Shown: positions 7,606-16,306, counted from the first letter of the stretch. The stretch: DNA of 45,232 nt from DATHGT01 sp035317605 (GCA_035317605.1 DATHGT010000216.1:1-45232), one strand, 5' to 3'. The notes: generated by a model from the letters alone, not told the origin. Translations and numbers: made by a program.

Positions 7606-9078
7606 CTACGACTCGGGGGTCCAGCGCAGATTGGGCTCGCGGGCGGCCTTGGTCTGATCGAGGCGGCGCACGGGGGTGGTCACCGGTGCCTCGTGGATGA
7701 GCGCGGGGTTCGCCTCGGCCTCCTCGGCGATCCGGATCATCGCGTCGCAGAACGCATCGAGCGTCTGCCGGGACTCGGTCTCGGTGGGCTCGATCATCAG
7801 CGCTTCCTCGACGATCAGCGGGAAATACGTCGACGGCGCGTAGAAGCCGAGGTCGAGCAGGCGCTTGGCCACGTCCATGGCGGTGACCCCGAGCTTCTTC
7901 TGCCGCCGCGCCGACACCACGCACTCGTGCATGCAGTAGCCGGGGGTCGCCGGGTCGTAGTGTCCGGCCAGGCGCTTGAGCACGTAGTTGGCGTTGAGCA
8001 CCGCGTGCTCCGACACCGCGCGCAGACCGTCGCCACCCATGGTGCGGATGTAGGCGTAGGCCCGCACGAGCATGCCGACGTTGCCGAGGAACGCGTGGAG
8101 CTTGCCGATCGACTTGGGCCGCTTCCAGTCCAGCGCGTACCGCTCACCGTCGCGCGTGACCACGGGCACGGGCAGGAACGGCTCGAGATGCGCCTTGACG
8201 CCCACCGGCCCCGCGCCCGGGCCGCCGCCCCCGTGCGGGGTCGTGAACGTCTTGTGCAGGTTGAAGTGGCAGACGTCGAAGCCGAGGTCGCCGGGACGCG
8301 TGATGCCGAGCACCGCGTTGAGGTTAGCGCCGTCCATGTAGACCTGCACGCCATGGGCGTGACACCGCTCGATGATCTCGGCGATGCGCGGCTCGAACAT
8401 GCCGAGCGTGTTCGGCATCGTGATCATGAACGCCGCCACATCGGGGCTGAGATTCCGCTCCAGCTCGCCGAGGTCGACCTCGCCGTTCTGGTCCGAGCGC
8501 AGCTGTACCACTTCGTAGCCCGCGATCGCGGTCGACGCGGGATTGGTCCCGTGGGCCGAGTCGGGGACGAGGACCTTCGTCCGCTTCTCGCCGTTGGCGA
8601 GGTGAAACGCGCGGATCATGAGCACGCCGGCCAGCTCGCCCTGGGCGCCCGCCGCGGGCTGGAGCGACACCGCGTCCATCCCCGCGATCTCGGCCAGCAT
8701 GCCGGCCAGCTCGTGCATGAGCGCGAGCGCGCCCTGGGCCAGCGGCTCCGGGGTGTGCGGGTGCAGGCGCGCGAATCCCGGCAGCCGCGCCATGTCCTCG
8801 TTGATCTTGGGGTTGTACTTCATCGTGCACGAGCCGAGCGGATAGAAGTGCGTGTCGAGCCCGTAGTTCATCTGGGAGAGCCGCGAGTAGTGGCGCACCA
8901 GATCCAGCTCCGAGACCTCGGGCAGCGCGGGCGGCTCGCGCCTCAGCGCTCCCTCGGGCAGGTGCCCGCGCACGTCGGCGACGGGGACGTCCAGCTCGGG
9001 CAGCGAGTACGCCAGGCGGCCGGGCGAAGACAGCTCGAAGATCAGTCGATCGTACGCGGGCTGATTGTCGTAGGGCAT
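7606..9078 (-). CDS. gcvPB: Glycine dehydrogenase (decarboxylating) subunit 2
   Basis: This is the 490-residue C-terminal half of the P protein, encoded separately as in most bacteria with split GcvP. The PLP lysine is K276 in FNLHKTFTTPHGGGGPG, and the N-terminal stretch NYGLDTHFYPLGSCTMKYNP is characteristic. With GcvPA it decarboxylates glycine and passes the aminomethyl group to lipoyl-GcvH. The start ATG at 9078 lies 8 nt after the gcvPA stop. It is the fourth gene of the gcv operon and is followed by the 132-bp inverted repeat element. Confidence 0.97.
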   Translation of the reverse strand: MPYDNQPAYDRLIFELSSPGRLAYSLPELDVPVADVRGHLPEGALRREPPALPEVSELDLVRHYSRLSQMNYGLDTHFYPLGSCTMKYNPKINEDMARLPGFARLHPHTPEPLAQGALALMHELAGMLAEIAGMDAVSLQPAAGAQGELAGVLMIRAFHLANGEKRTKVLVPDSAHGTNPASTAIAGYEVVQLRSDQNGEVDLGELERNLSPDVAAFMITMPNTLGMFEPRIAEIIERCHAHGVQVYMDGANLNAVLGITRPGDLGFDVCHFNLHKTFTTPHGGGGPGAGPVGVKAHLEPFLPVPVVTRDGERYALDWKRPKSIGKLHAFLGNVGMLVRAYAYIRTMGGDGLRAVSEHAVLNANYVLKRLAGHYDPATPGYCMHECVVSARRQKKLGVTAMDVAKRLLDLGFYAPSTYFPLIVEEALMIEPTETESRQTLDAFCDAMIRIAEEAEANPALIHEAPVTTPVRRLDQTKAAREPNLRWTPES

Positions 9079-9086
9079 GGGTCCGC

Positions 9087-10430
9087 CTACGCCACCGCCA
9101 CGGCCAGCGCCTCGGCGAGCTGGTCGATCTCGGCCTTCGTCCGCTTCTCGGTGACCGCGACGAGCAGGCAATCGCCGAGCGTGCGATCGAACGATTTCAG
9201 CGGCACGCCGGCGAGGATCTTCGACCTGGCCAGCCGCGCGGCCGCGCGCTCGGGCGGCTTGGGCAGCCGCAGCGCGAACTCCTTGAAGAACGGCGCCTCG
9301 AAGCGCAGCGACACGCCGGGGATCGCGGTGAGCCGATCGGCCGCGTAGTGCGCCTTGGCGGCCGACAGCTCGCCGACCCGGACCAGGCCCTGCTTGCCCA
9401 GCGTGGCCAGGTAGATCGTGGCCATCAGCGCGCACAGGGCGACGTTGGTGCAGATGTTCGAGGTCGCCTTGTCGCGGCGGATGTGCTGCTCGCGCGTCTG
9501 CAGCGTGAGCACGAAGCCGCGGTGACCGTCGCGATCGACGGTGGCGCCCACGAGTCGGCCGGGCATGCGGCGCACAAACTCCTGCTTGGCCGCGAAGACG
9601 CCCAGGTACGGGCCGCCGTACGAGAGGGGCACGCCGAGCCCCTGCCCCTCGCCGACCACGACGTCAGCTCCCAACCGTCCGGGAGCTTCGAGCACGCCGA
9701 GGTTCACCGGATCGGCGACCACGATCAGCAGCGCGCCGGCCGCGTGGGCGATCTCGGCGGCGCCGGCCACGTCTTCCACGCAGCCGTAGAAGTTCGGAGA
9801 CTGGACGACCAGCGCGGCGGTCTTGTCCCCGCAGAGCGTGCGCGCCGCCTCGACGTCGAGGACGCCGTTCGGCGCGGGCGCCTGCCGCAGGCGCAGGCCC
9901 GACCCGGCGCCGTACGTGGCGGCGACCTGGCGATAGCGCGGGTTCACGCCCGCGGCCAGCACGATCTCCCCGCGGCCGGTGACGGCGCGCGCCATCAGCG
10001 CGGCCTCGGCCAGCGACGAGGCGCCGTCGTAGATCGAGGCGTTGGCCACGTCCATGCCGGTCAGCTCGGCGATCATGGTCTGGTATTCGTAAATCGACCG
10101 CAGCGTGCCCTGGCTCGCCTCCGGCTGGTACGGCGTGTAGGCCGTGAAGAACTCGCCGCGCGAGATCAGGTGGTTGATCGGGCTCGGCACGTAATGATCG
10201 TAGGCGCCGCCGCCGAGGAAGCACGCGTAGCCGTCGGCGTCGGCGTTCTTCGCGGACAGCTCGCGCAGGTGCCGCACGAGGTCGGTCTCGGCCAGCGCGG
10301 GACCGACGTCCAGCGGGCGGGCCAGCCGCGCCTTGGCCGGCACGCGCGCGAGCAAGTCTTCGATCGAGCCGGCGCCGATGACGTCGAGCATCCGACGCCG
10401 ATCCCCCTCGGTGTTCGGCAGGTACCGCAT
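9087..10430 (-). CDS. gcvPA: Glycine dehydrogenase (decarboxylating) subunit 1
   Basis: This is the 447-residue N-terminal half of the split P protein. It begins MRYLPNTEGDRRRMLDVIG and has the typical FLGGGAYDHYVPSPINHL and TPYQPEASQGTLRSIYEYQT blocks, then REQHIRRDKATSNICTN near the C-terminal third. It pairs with GcvPB to form the PLP-dependent decarboxylase. The gene starts 5 nt after gcvH ends and stops 8 nt before gcvPB, consistent with stoichiometric expression. Confidence 0.97.
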   Translation of the reverse strand: MRYLPNTEGDRRRMLDVIGAGSIEDLLARVPAKARLARPLDVGPALAETDLVRHLRELSAKNADADGYACFLGGGAYDHYVPSPINHLISRGEFFTAYTPYQPEASQGTLRSIYEYQTMIAELTGMDVANASIYDGASSLAEAALMARAVTGRGEIVLAAGVNPRYRQVAATYGAGSGLRLRQAPAPNGVLDVEAARTLCGDKTAALVVQSPNFYGCVEDVAGAAEIAHAAGALLIVVADPVNLGVLEAPGRLGADVVVGEGQGLGVPLSYGGPYLGVFAAKQEFVRRMPGRLVGATVDRDGHRGFVLTLQTREQHIRRDKATSNICTNVALCALMATIYLATLGKQGLVRVGELSAAKAHYAADRLTAIPGVSLRFEAPFFKEFALRLPKPPERAAARLARSKILAGVPLKSFDRTLGDCLLVAVTEKRTKAEIDQLAEALAVAVA

Positions 10431-10435
10431 CGCGC

Positions 10436-10828
10436 TCAGTGTCCGCCCTGGGCGATCAGCGCTTCGTACTGGGCCGACGTGAGGAGCTGGTCCCATTCTC
10501 CGGGGTTCTTGGGCTGCACCACGATCATCCACCCCTGGCCGTAGGGATCCTGGTTGACGGTCTCGGGAGTCTTGGCCAGCGCCCCGTTGACCTCGACGAC
10601 TTCGCCCGAGAGCGGCGCGAACAGATCGGAGACGGCCTTCACCGACTCGACCACTCCGAACGGCTGCCGCTGCGACACCAGGGCGCCGACCTTGGGCAGC
10701 TCCACGTAGACGACGTCGCCCAGCTGGTCTTGGGCGAACGCGGTGATGCCGACGCGGATGCGCTCGCCCTCCTTCTTCGCCCACTCGTGCTCCTGCGTGT
10801 ATTTCAGGTCGGCGGGAACGTTCGCCAT
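10436..10828 (-). CDS. gcvH: Glycine cleavage system H protein
   Basis: This 130-residue lipoyl-carrier protein has its lipoylation lysine at K64 in VVESVKAVSDLFAP, and the C-terminus reads NPGEWDQLLTSAQY as in other GcvH proteins. It shuttles the aminomethyl group from GcvPA/PB to GcvT and is reoxidised by lipoamide dehydrogenase, which is not encoded here. The downstream lipM product is a plausible enzyme to octanoylate K64. It lies 11 nt after gcvT. Confidence 0.97.
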   Translation of the reverse strand: MANVPADLKYTQEHEWAKKEGERIRVGITAFAQDQLGDVVYVELPKVGALVSQRQPFGVVESVKAVSDLFAPLSGEVVEVNGALAKTPETVNQDPYGQGWMIVVQPKNPGEWDQLLTSAQYEALIAQGGH

Positions 10829-10839
10829 GCCCGGATCTC

Positions 10840-11940
10840 CTAGCGTTTCACGTGCGGTGGGTAGAACGGCGTGCGCACGACGCGGGCCGGGCGCGCCTGG
10901 CCCCTGATGTCCACGCCGAGCTCGGTGTCGATGGCCGCGTGAGCGGTCTCGACGTAGGCGAGCGCGATCGAGCGGTCGACCGACGGACCGTACGACCCCG
11001 ACGTGACCACGCCGATCGCGCGGCCGTCCCTCACCACGGAATACCCGTGGCGCGCGACGGCGCGCTCGGCCATCTCGAGGCCGACGAGCCGGCGGCGTGG
11101 ACCGCCGGCGCGGACGCGCTCGATGGCGTCGCGGCCGACGAACGCGCCCTTGGCGGGCTTCACGACCCAGCCCAGGCCCGCCTCCAGCGGATTGGTCGTC
11201 TGATCGATGTCGTTGCCGTAGAGCGCGTAGCGCATCTCCAGGCGCAGCGTATCGCGGGCGCCGAGGCCAATGGGCGCCACGCCGTCAGCCGCGCCCTCCT
11301 CGAGCAGCGCCTGCCACAACCGCGGCGCCTCGTGCCACGGCACGTACAGCTCGAACCCGTCCTCGCCGGTGTAGCCGGAGCGCGAGATCAGCGCGGGAAC
11401 TCCCGCGACCGTGCCGCGCGCGAAGCGGAAGTATCCGATCGCGGTCACCTCGCGGTCGGCCAGCCGATTCACCAGCGCCTCAGCCCGGGGCCCCTGCACC
11501 GCGATGAGCCCGGTCGTCGCGGACTCGTTGCGCCACGCGGCCGGCGCCTGCTCGGTCACCCACGCCCAGTCCTTGTCGATGTTCGAGGCGTTCACCGTGA
11601 TCATGAAGTGCTCGGCCCCGAGGCGGTACACGGTGGCGTCGTCGACGATGCCGCCGTCGGGATAACACAGCAGCGAATACTGGAGCTGGCCGATCTCTAG
11701 CCCCGCGGCGTCGTTGGTGGTCAGCCGCTGGACGGCATCGAGCGCGCCGGCGCCGTCGATCTCGAACTCGCCCATGTGAGACACGTCAAAGAGTCCGACT
11801 CGGCTGCGCACTGTGCGATGTTCTTCCACGATGCCCCTGTACTGTACGGGCATTTCCCACCCTCCGAAGGGCACCATGCGGGCCCCGGCCTTGAGGTGGG
11901 CGTCGTAGAGTGGCGTGCGTCGGAGGCTTGATTCGCTCAC
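10840..11940 (-). CDS. gcvT: Aminomethyltransferase (glycine cleavage T protein)
   Basis: This 366-residue folate-binding T protein starts with GTG at 11940. The N-terminus LRRTPLYDAHLKAGARMVPF and the GLFDVSHMGEFEIDG motif are diagnostic, and RSGYTGEDGFELYVP is present near the middle. It releases ammonia and forms 5,10-methylene-THF from the H-protein intermediate. It is the first gene of the leftward gcv operon. A promoter-like TTGACC-18-TCTACT ends 11 nt before the start, leaving little room for a glycine riboswitch; none was seen. Confidence 0.97.
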   Translation of the reverse strand: MSESSLRRTPLYDAHLKAGARMVPFGGWEMPVQYRGIVEEHRTVRSRVGLFDVSHMGEFEIDGAGALDAVQRLTTNDAAGLEIGQLQYSLLCYPDGGIVDDATVYRLGAEHFMITVNASNIDKDWAWVTEQAPAAWRNESATTGLIAVQGPRAEALVNRLADREVTAIGYFRFARGTVAGVPALISRSGYTGEDGFELYVPWHEAPRLWQALLEEGAADGVAPIGLGARDTLRLEMRYALYGNDIDQTTNPLEAGLGWVVKPAKGAFVGRDAIERVRAGGPRRRLVGLEMAERAVARHGYSVVRDGRAIGVVTSGSYGPSVDRSIALAYVETAHAAIDTELGVDIRGQARPARVVRTPFYPPHVKR

Positions 11941-11951
11941 GGAAGCGACTC

Positions 11952-11981
11952 AGTAGACCATCCGGGCCCGTCGAGGGTCAA
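11952..11981 (-). promoter_or_regulatory. Putative sigma-70 promoter of the gcv operon
   Basis: Reading leftward, TTGACC (11981-11976), an 18-nt spacer and TCTACT (11957-11952) lie just upstream of gcvT. The predicted start leaves a 5' leader of only a few bases before GTG 11940. Confidence 0.45.
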
Positions 11982-12027
11982 GCAAGCGCTGCTCTCGGCA
12001 TTGGTCTTGCTCAGATCGTAGAGCAGG

Positions 12028-12426
12028 ATGGCTGGTCAACTCACTGCACGGGTCCTGCAGGGTGTGAAAATTCTTCTCGTGGAAGACTCCGACGACATTC
12101 GCGATGCCTTCACGGGCCTGCTCCGGGCCGAGGCCGCCGACGTGGTCGCCGTGTCGACCGGCGGCGCGGCCATCACCGCCGCGCTCCGTGACGATTTCGA
12201 CGTCCTGTTGACCGACTTCGGCCTGCCCGACATCCGAGGCGATTTCCTCATCAACCGGGTGCTCGCGGGCGCCCACCGCCGTCCTCGCGTCATCATGATC
12301 ACCGGCTACGGCGAGCCCTACACGAGCTGGGCCCGACAGGCCGGGGCCGAGCTCGTGCTCACCAAGCCCGTCGACTGGCTCGATCTCCTGCACCACCTCC
12401 GCCCGGAGCATCGAGTCGCCGCGTAG
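12028..12426 (+). CDS. Stand-alone response regulator receiver domain
   Basis: This 132-residue protein is a single REC domain without an output domain. Phosphorylation-site features are the acidic pair E19/D20 (LLVEDSDD), the acceptor D63 in LLTDFGLPD, T92 in MITGYG and K113 in LTKPV. It resembles CheY/Spo0F-type or diffusible regulators. No histidine kinase is in the window, so its partner is unknown. It is divergent from gcvT and converges on the aminotransferase gene, leaving 4 bp between stops. Confidence 0.88.
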   Translation: MAGQLTARVLQGVKILLVEDSDDIRDAFTGLLRAEAADVVAVSTGGAAITAALRDDFDVLLTDFGLPDIRGDFLINRVLAGAHRRPRVIMITGYGEPYTSWARQAGAELVLTKPVDWLDLLHHLRPEHRVAA

Positions 12427-12430
12427 TCGT

Positions 12431-13762
12431 CTATCGCTCTTCGCGTGAGACGACCCGGGCGAAGGCGTTGACGAAGCGGTCGACGTCTTCGTCGCTCATG
12501 GCCAGCGAGCAGGCGCCCATCCCGCGCTGACTCAGCACGATGCCCTCGTTCAGGAGCGCGAGGAACACGCGCAGCGAGGCCTGCGGGTCCTTCGGGCGGC
12601 TGGAGCGATAGTCGGTGAGCGGGGTCGAGGTCCAGTGCAGGCAGAAGAGCGAGCCGATCCCGCTCACCTGACCGCGGCGCCGGGTGGCGCCGAGCAAGCG
12701 CGAGACGCCGCCGCGGAGCCGATCGCCGAGCGCGTCGAGTCGCTGGTAGGCCTCCTGGGTCAGCGCGTTCAGCGTGGCCACGCCCGCCGCCATCGTGACC
12801 GGGTTGGCGTTGAAGGTTCCGCCGTGGCTGATGCGGGCGGCCCCCCGCCGCGGGTCGTAGGCGCTCATGATGTCGGCGCGCCCGCCGAACGCGCCCACGG
12901 GCAGACCGCCGCCGATGATCTTGCCGAGCGTGGTGAGGTCGGGGCGGATGCCGAAGCGCTCCTGCGCGCCTCCCCAGGCGATGCGGAACGAGATGACCTC
13001 GTCGAAGATCAGCACGATCCCCAGCCGCTCCGTGATCGCGCGCAGTCGAGCCAGGAAGCCCTCGGCGGGCGGAATGATGCCGCCGATGCCGAGCAGGGGA
13101 TCGACGAGCAGCGCGGCCACTTTTCCCGCCTCGCGCTCGAGGATGGCCTCGCAGCTGTCGCCGTCGTTCCACGGCAGCACGACCACGTTCTTCAGCGTGG
13201 CGACGGGAATGCCGTCGGAGGACGGCACCGGCTTGGGCCGCGTCCTCACGCCCGCCGCTCGCGCGTCGGGGGTCACGCTGACGAGCACGGCGTCGTGGGT
13301 GCCGTGGAAGGCGCCCTCGAACTTCGCGATCTTCGGCCGGCCGGTGAACGCGCGGGCCGCCCGCACCGCGTTCATGGTGGCCTCGGTGCCGGAGTTGGTG
13401 AAGCGCACGTGCTCGAGCGACGGGATGCGCCGGGTCAGCATCTCGGCCAGACGGATCTCGTGCTCGGTCGGGCCGGGGAACGACAGGCCGGCCGCGGCGG
13501 TCTCCTGCACCGCCTTGACGACCTCGGCCGGCGCGTGGCCCAGGATGAGGCTCGTGTAGTTGCCGTTGAAGTCGAGCCGGTCGTTGCCGTCGGCGTCGAC
13601 CACGTGCGCGCCGTAGCCCCGCTCGACGTAGAACGGATAGGGATCGAAGAACGTGGTCGTCCGGCTGTTGCCGCCGGGCATGACGGTCAGCGCGTCCTCG
13701 TAGAGCGCGCGCGACCGGCTGGTCTTGGCCAGATATTCAGCAAGCTCTCGCTCGATGCTCAT
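12431..13762 (-). CDS. Class III aminotransferase (glutamate-1-semialdehyde aminomutase-like)
   Basis: This 443-residue PLP enzyme has its PLP lysine in DLTTLGKIIGGGLPVGAFGG, the Asp that pairs with the pyridine nitrogen in LIFDEVISFR, and MPGGNSRTTTF near the N-terminus. Overall it resembles HemL but lies in a catabolic-looking operon. The ATG overlaps the pxpC stop (ATGA). A role in heme synthesis is less likely than action on an amino acid or amino-ketone linked to the DUF1445/PxpBC genes. The substrate cannot be assigned from sequence. Confidence 0.85.
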   Translation of the reverse strand: MSIERELAEYLAKTSRSRALYEDALTVMPGGNSRTTTFFDPYPFYVERGYGAHVVDADGNDRLDFNGNYTSLILGHAPAEVVKAVQETAAAGLSFPGPTEHEIRLAEMLTRRIPSLEHVRFTNSGTEATMNAVRAARAFTGRPKIAKFEGAFHGTHDAVLVSVTPDARAAGVRTRPKPVPSSDGIPVATLKNVVVLPWNDGDSCEAILEREAGKVAALLVDPLLGIGGIIPPAEGFLARLRAITERLGIVLIFDEVISFRIAWGGAQERFGIRPDLTTLGKIIGGGLPVGAFGGRADIMSAYDPRRGAARISHGGTFNANPVTMAAGVATLNALTQEAYQRLDALGDRLRGGVSRLLGATRRRGQVSGIGSLFCLHWTSTPLTDYRSSRPKDPQASLRVFLALLNEGIVLSQRGMGACSLAMSDEDVDRFVNAFARVVSREER

Positions 13763-14691
13763 GATGCCTCCTCGAGAACGTCGTCCAGGGCGGCCCGCCA
13801 TTCGCGGAGCGTGTGCTGCGCTTCGCTCAGCTCGACGGCCCGGAAGCGCAGGCGATGGCCGGGCTTGACCTGGCCCAGACGCCCGATGTCGAACGAACAG
13901 ACCGTGGCCACCTTCGTGTAGCCGCCGGTGGATTGACGGTCGACGAGCAGCGCGATGGGTTGCCCGTCGCCGGGGACCTGGATGCTGCCGAGCGCGATGC
14001 CGTCGGACAGGATGTCGTGCCCTCTGGCGTGAGCGATGCGCGGTCCCCGCAGCCGCGCGCCCATGCGATCGGACTGGGGCAGCATCTCGTAGGCGCTGCC
14101 CAGGAACGTGCGCAGACCGTCGTCGGTGAAGCGGTCCGCCTGCGGTCCCATCACCACGCGGATCTCCGGCTCGTCGTCGAGCGCGGGAATCACCCGCGCC
14201 CGCGCGCGACGCACCGTGGGCCGCGGCGCCGGGAACAGCGCGAGCCGGTCGTCCTTGCGAACCGCGCGGCCGTCGAGACCGCCCAGACGGCCGCGCACGT
14301 AGGTCGATCGCGAGTCCAGCACGGACGGCACGTCGATGCCGCCCGCGAACGCGACGTACGCGCGCACGCCTCCGCGCGCGGCGCCGAGCTTGACCACGTC
14401 GCCCGGCTTCAAGAGCAGCGTGGTCCAGGCCGGCGCCTCGGTCCCGTTGACGGTCAGCGGCATCAGGGCGCCGGTCACCGCGAGCGCGCACGGGGTCTCG
14501 GTCACGAAGCGGGGGCCGATCACCGTGCACTCCAGACCCGCCGCGTCGTCCGCGTTTCCGGCGAGGCGGTTGGCCACCACGAACGCCTGACGATCGATCG
14601 GTCCCGACGGCGGGATGCCGTAGCGCAGATGTCCGGGCCGTCCGAGGTCCTGCACGGTCGTCAGCGCCCCGGGCTCGAGGACGCGGATCAT
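13759..14691 (-). CDS. pxpC: 5-oxoprolinase subunit PxpC (KipA / biotin-dependent carboxyltransferase-like)
   Basis: This 310-residue protein starts at ATG 14691, 1 nt after the pxpB stop. The N-terminus MIRVLEPGALTTVQDLGRPG is the family hallmark, followed by YGIPPSGPIDRQAFVVANRL and the C-terminal QSTGGYTKVATV block. PxpC and PxpB together with PxpA hydrolyse 5-oxoproline to glutamate using ATP; the same pair was earlier known as KipA/KipI. It has the typical length and order after pxpB. No PxpA (LamB/YcsF) gene is present in the window. Confidence 0.92.
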   Translation of the reverse strand: MIRVLEPGALTTVQDLGRPGHLRYGIPPSGPIDRQAFVVANRLAGNADDAAGLECTVIGPRFVTETPCALAVTGALMPLTVNGTEAPAWTTLLLKPGDVVKLGAARGGVRAYVAFAGGIDVPSVLDSRSTYVRGRLGGLDGRAVRKDDRLALFPAPRPTVRRARARVIPALDDEPEIRVVMGPQADRFTDDGLRTFLGSAYEMLPQSDRMGARLRGPRIAHARGHDILSDGIALGSIQVPGDGQPIALLVDRQSTGGYTKVATVCSFDIGRLGQVKPGHRLRFRAVELSEAQHTLREWRAALDDVLEEAS

Positions 14692-14692
14692 T

Positions 14693-15463
14693 TCACACGC
14701 TCGCCTCGGACGGCGGGGCCCCAGCCCCGCGACGTCCTGCGGCTCGCACGGCATCGACCACCGGACGGTAGGCGCGCGCTTCCACCGCCGCGACGATGGC
14801 GTCGTACTCGCCGCGCTCGATGGCGCGAAACCTGATGTGATCGCCGGGACGCAGCAGGATCGGCTCGGGGGCGCCGGGATCGTAGAGTCGCAGCGGAGTC
14901 CGGCCGAGGATCCAGTAGCCGCCGGGACTCTCGACCGAATAGATACACACCTGGACGCCGCCGATCCCCACGCTGCCCGAGGGAACTTTCGTGCGCGGCG
15001 TTGAAAGGCGCGGCAGCCTGATGCGCTCGGGCAATCCGCCGAGATAGGGCAGGCCGGGGGTGAAGCCGATGAAGTACACGAGGTAGCGAGCGTCCGCGTG
15101 CAGGCGGACCAGCTCGTCCGCGGGCAGCCCGAGCCGCTGGGCGGCGGCCCCGAGGTCGATGCCGAGGGTGGGATCGTCGTAGCAGCACGGCAGCTCGACC
15201 AGCCGCGCCGGCGGCAGCGAGGCGTGCTCGACTTGCGCGCACAGCTCGGTGAGCGCGGCGCACAACGTCTCGTACCTCACGACCAGCGGATCGTAGTAGA
15301 CCAGCAGCGAGCTGAACGAGGGCACCGCCTCGACGACTCCCGGAAGGGCCTTCTCCTGGACGAGGAATTCGAGCGCACGGACGCGCGTGTTCACGTCCAC
15401 GCTGATCTCGTCCCCGAGCTCGACGACAACCGCGAGCTCCCCTGCAGGCCGAAAGTTGAGCGT
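14693..15463 (-). CDS. pxpB: 5-oxoprolinase subunit PxpB (KipI), probable non-canonical start
   Basis: The core family motifs are LVYYDPLVVRYETL, LPCCYDDPTLGIDL, HADARYLVYFIGFTPGLPYL and GSVGIGGVQVCIYSVESPGGYWILG. The first standard start in frame is GTG 15400. Family homology clearly continues upstream (FRPAGELAVVVELGDEIS), a strand that KipI proteins always have. In that extension there is no ATG, GTG or TTG before the reading overlaps the DUF1445 gene. The best candidate is ACG at 15463-15461, about 8 nt after AGGA. Starting at GTG 15400 would remove the first beta strand. Otherwise the protein (about 256 residues) looks intact. Confidence 0.85.
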   Translation of the reverse strand, partial: TLNFRPAGELAVVVELGDEISVDVNTRVRALEFLVQEKALPGVVEAVPSFSSLLVYYDPLVVRYETLCAALTELCAQVEHASLPPARLVELPCCYDDPTLGIDLGAAAQRLGLPADELVRLHADARYLVYFIGFTPGLPYLGGLPERIRLPRLSTPRTKVPSGSVGIGGVQVCIYSVESPGGYWILGRTPLRLYDPGAPEPILLRPGDHIRFRAIERGEYDAIVAAVEARAYRPVVDAVRAAGRRGAGAPPSEASV

Positions 15464-15473
15464 CGCTTCCGTC

Positions 15474-16262
15474 CTACAGAGCCGCCAGGGCGTGGTTGGG
15501 GACGTCGGTGATGAACATGTGGCCGGGGCTGTGGGTGATCATGAACGGCGGCTTGGAGGCGAGCGCCACGGCCTGGGGCGTGACACCGCACGCCCAGAAG
15601 ACGGGGACGTCGCCGGGGCCGAAGGGCTGGGCGTCGCCCCAGTCCGGCCGCGTGATGTCCGCGATCCCGATCGACGCGGGGTCGCCGATGTGCACGGGCG
15701 CGCCGTGAGCGCCCGGGAAGCGCGCGCTCGCGGTCACCGCCTTGGAGAGCTGCGCGGCGGGAATCGGCCGCATCGAGACCACCATGGGTCCGTGAAACGC
15801 GCCGGCCGGCCGACACTCGATCGACGTGCGCCACATGGCGACGTTCCGGCCGTGCTCGACGTGCCAGAGACGGATGCCGGCCTCGAGCAGCGCCCACTCG
15901 AACGTGAACGAGCAGCCCAGCAGGAAGGCCACGAGGTCGTCGCGCCAATACGCGGTGACGTCGGTGACCTCGTCGGCGAGCACGCCGTCCTTGTAAATGC
16001 GGTAACGCGGAATGTCCGTGCGCAGATCGGCACCGGGGGCGGCGCCGACCGGCTCCGGCGAGCCCACGTCGGTGACCTCGACGAGCGGACACGGCCGGGG
16101 ATTGCGCTGGCAGAACAGCAGGAAGTCGTAGGCCTGCTCCCGCGGCAGCACGGCGAGGTTGGCCTGGACATAGCCTTCGCCGAGCCCGGCGGTGATGCCC
16201 GACAGCGCGCCGCTGCGGATGTCGGCGCGAATCTCGCGCGGGTGGCGGCGGTCGATCGGCAT
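15474..16262 (-). CDS. DUF1445 putative hydro-lyase (D-glutamate cyclase family)
   Basis: This 262-residue protein matches the DUF1445 length. Signature segments are the N-terminal IRSGALSGITAGLGEGYVQANL, the central FLLGCSFTFEWALLEAGI and the C-terminal PPFMITHSPGHMFITDVPN. Related mammalian proteins convert D-glutamate to 5-oxo-D-proline; bacterial members are annotated as hydro-lyases and often sit beside pxpB and pxpC, as here. The ATG at 16262 has no Shine-Dalgarno sequence and TAGAAT ends 6 nt upstream, pointing to a leaderless mRNA. The stop lies about 10 nt before the probable pxpB start. Confidence 0.9.
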   Translation of the reverse strand: MPIDRRHPREIRADIRSGALSGITAGLGEGYVQANLAVLPREQAYDFLLFCQRNPRPCPLVEVTDVGSPEPVGAAPGADLRTDIPRYRIYKDGVLADEVTDVTAYWRDDLVAFLLGCSFTFEWALLEAGIRLWHVEHGRNVAMWRTSIECRPAGAFHGPMVVSMRPIPAAQLSKAVTASARFPGAHGAPVHIGDPASIGIADITRPDWGDAQPFGPGDVPVFWACGVTPQAVALASKPPFMITHSPGHMFITDVPNHALAAL

Positions 16263-16306
16263 AGCTGGATTCTAGCAGAGGGGCGGACGTGCTATGGTCA
16301 CCTGCC
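16263..16306. promoter_or_regulatory. 44-bp divergent promoter region, -10 boxes 6 and 8 nt from the start codons
   Basis: Leftward: TAGAAT at 16274-16269, then 6 nt, then the DUF1445 ATG. Rightward: an extended -10 TGCTATGGT at 16290-16298, then 8 nt, then the GNAT ATG. No ribosome binding site is present for either gene, so both are predicted to be leaderless. Confidence 0.55.

Noticed and set aside
11941..12027. Glycine riboswitch before gcvT
   Set aside because: The gap is 87 bp, shared by two divergent genes, and the likely promoter leaves only a few bases of leader.
12001..12027. Leaderless start for the response regulator at 12028
   Set aside because: No convincing -10 hexamer lies 5-8 nt upstream, so this gene was not counted among the leaderless candidates.
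12431..13762. HemL for heme synthesis
   Set aside because: Motifs are class III generally; the operon with DUF1445/PxpBC points elsewhere, and no other heme genes are near.
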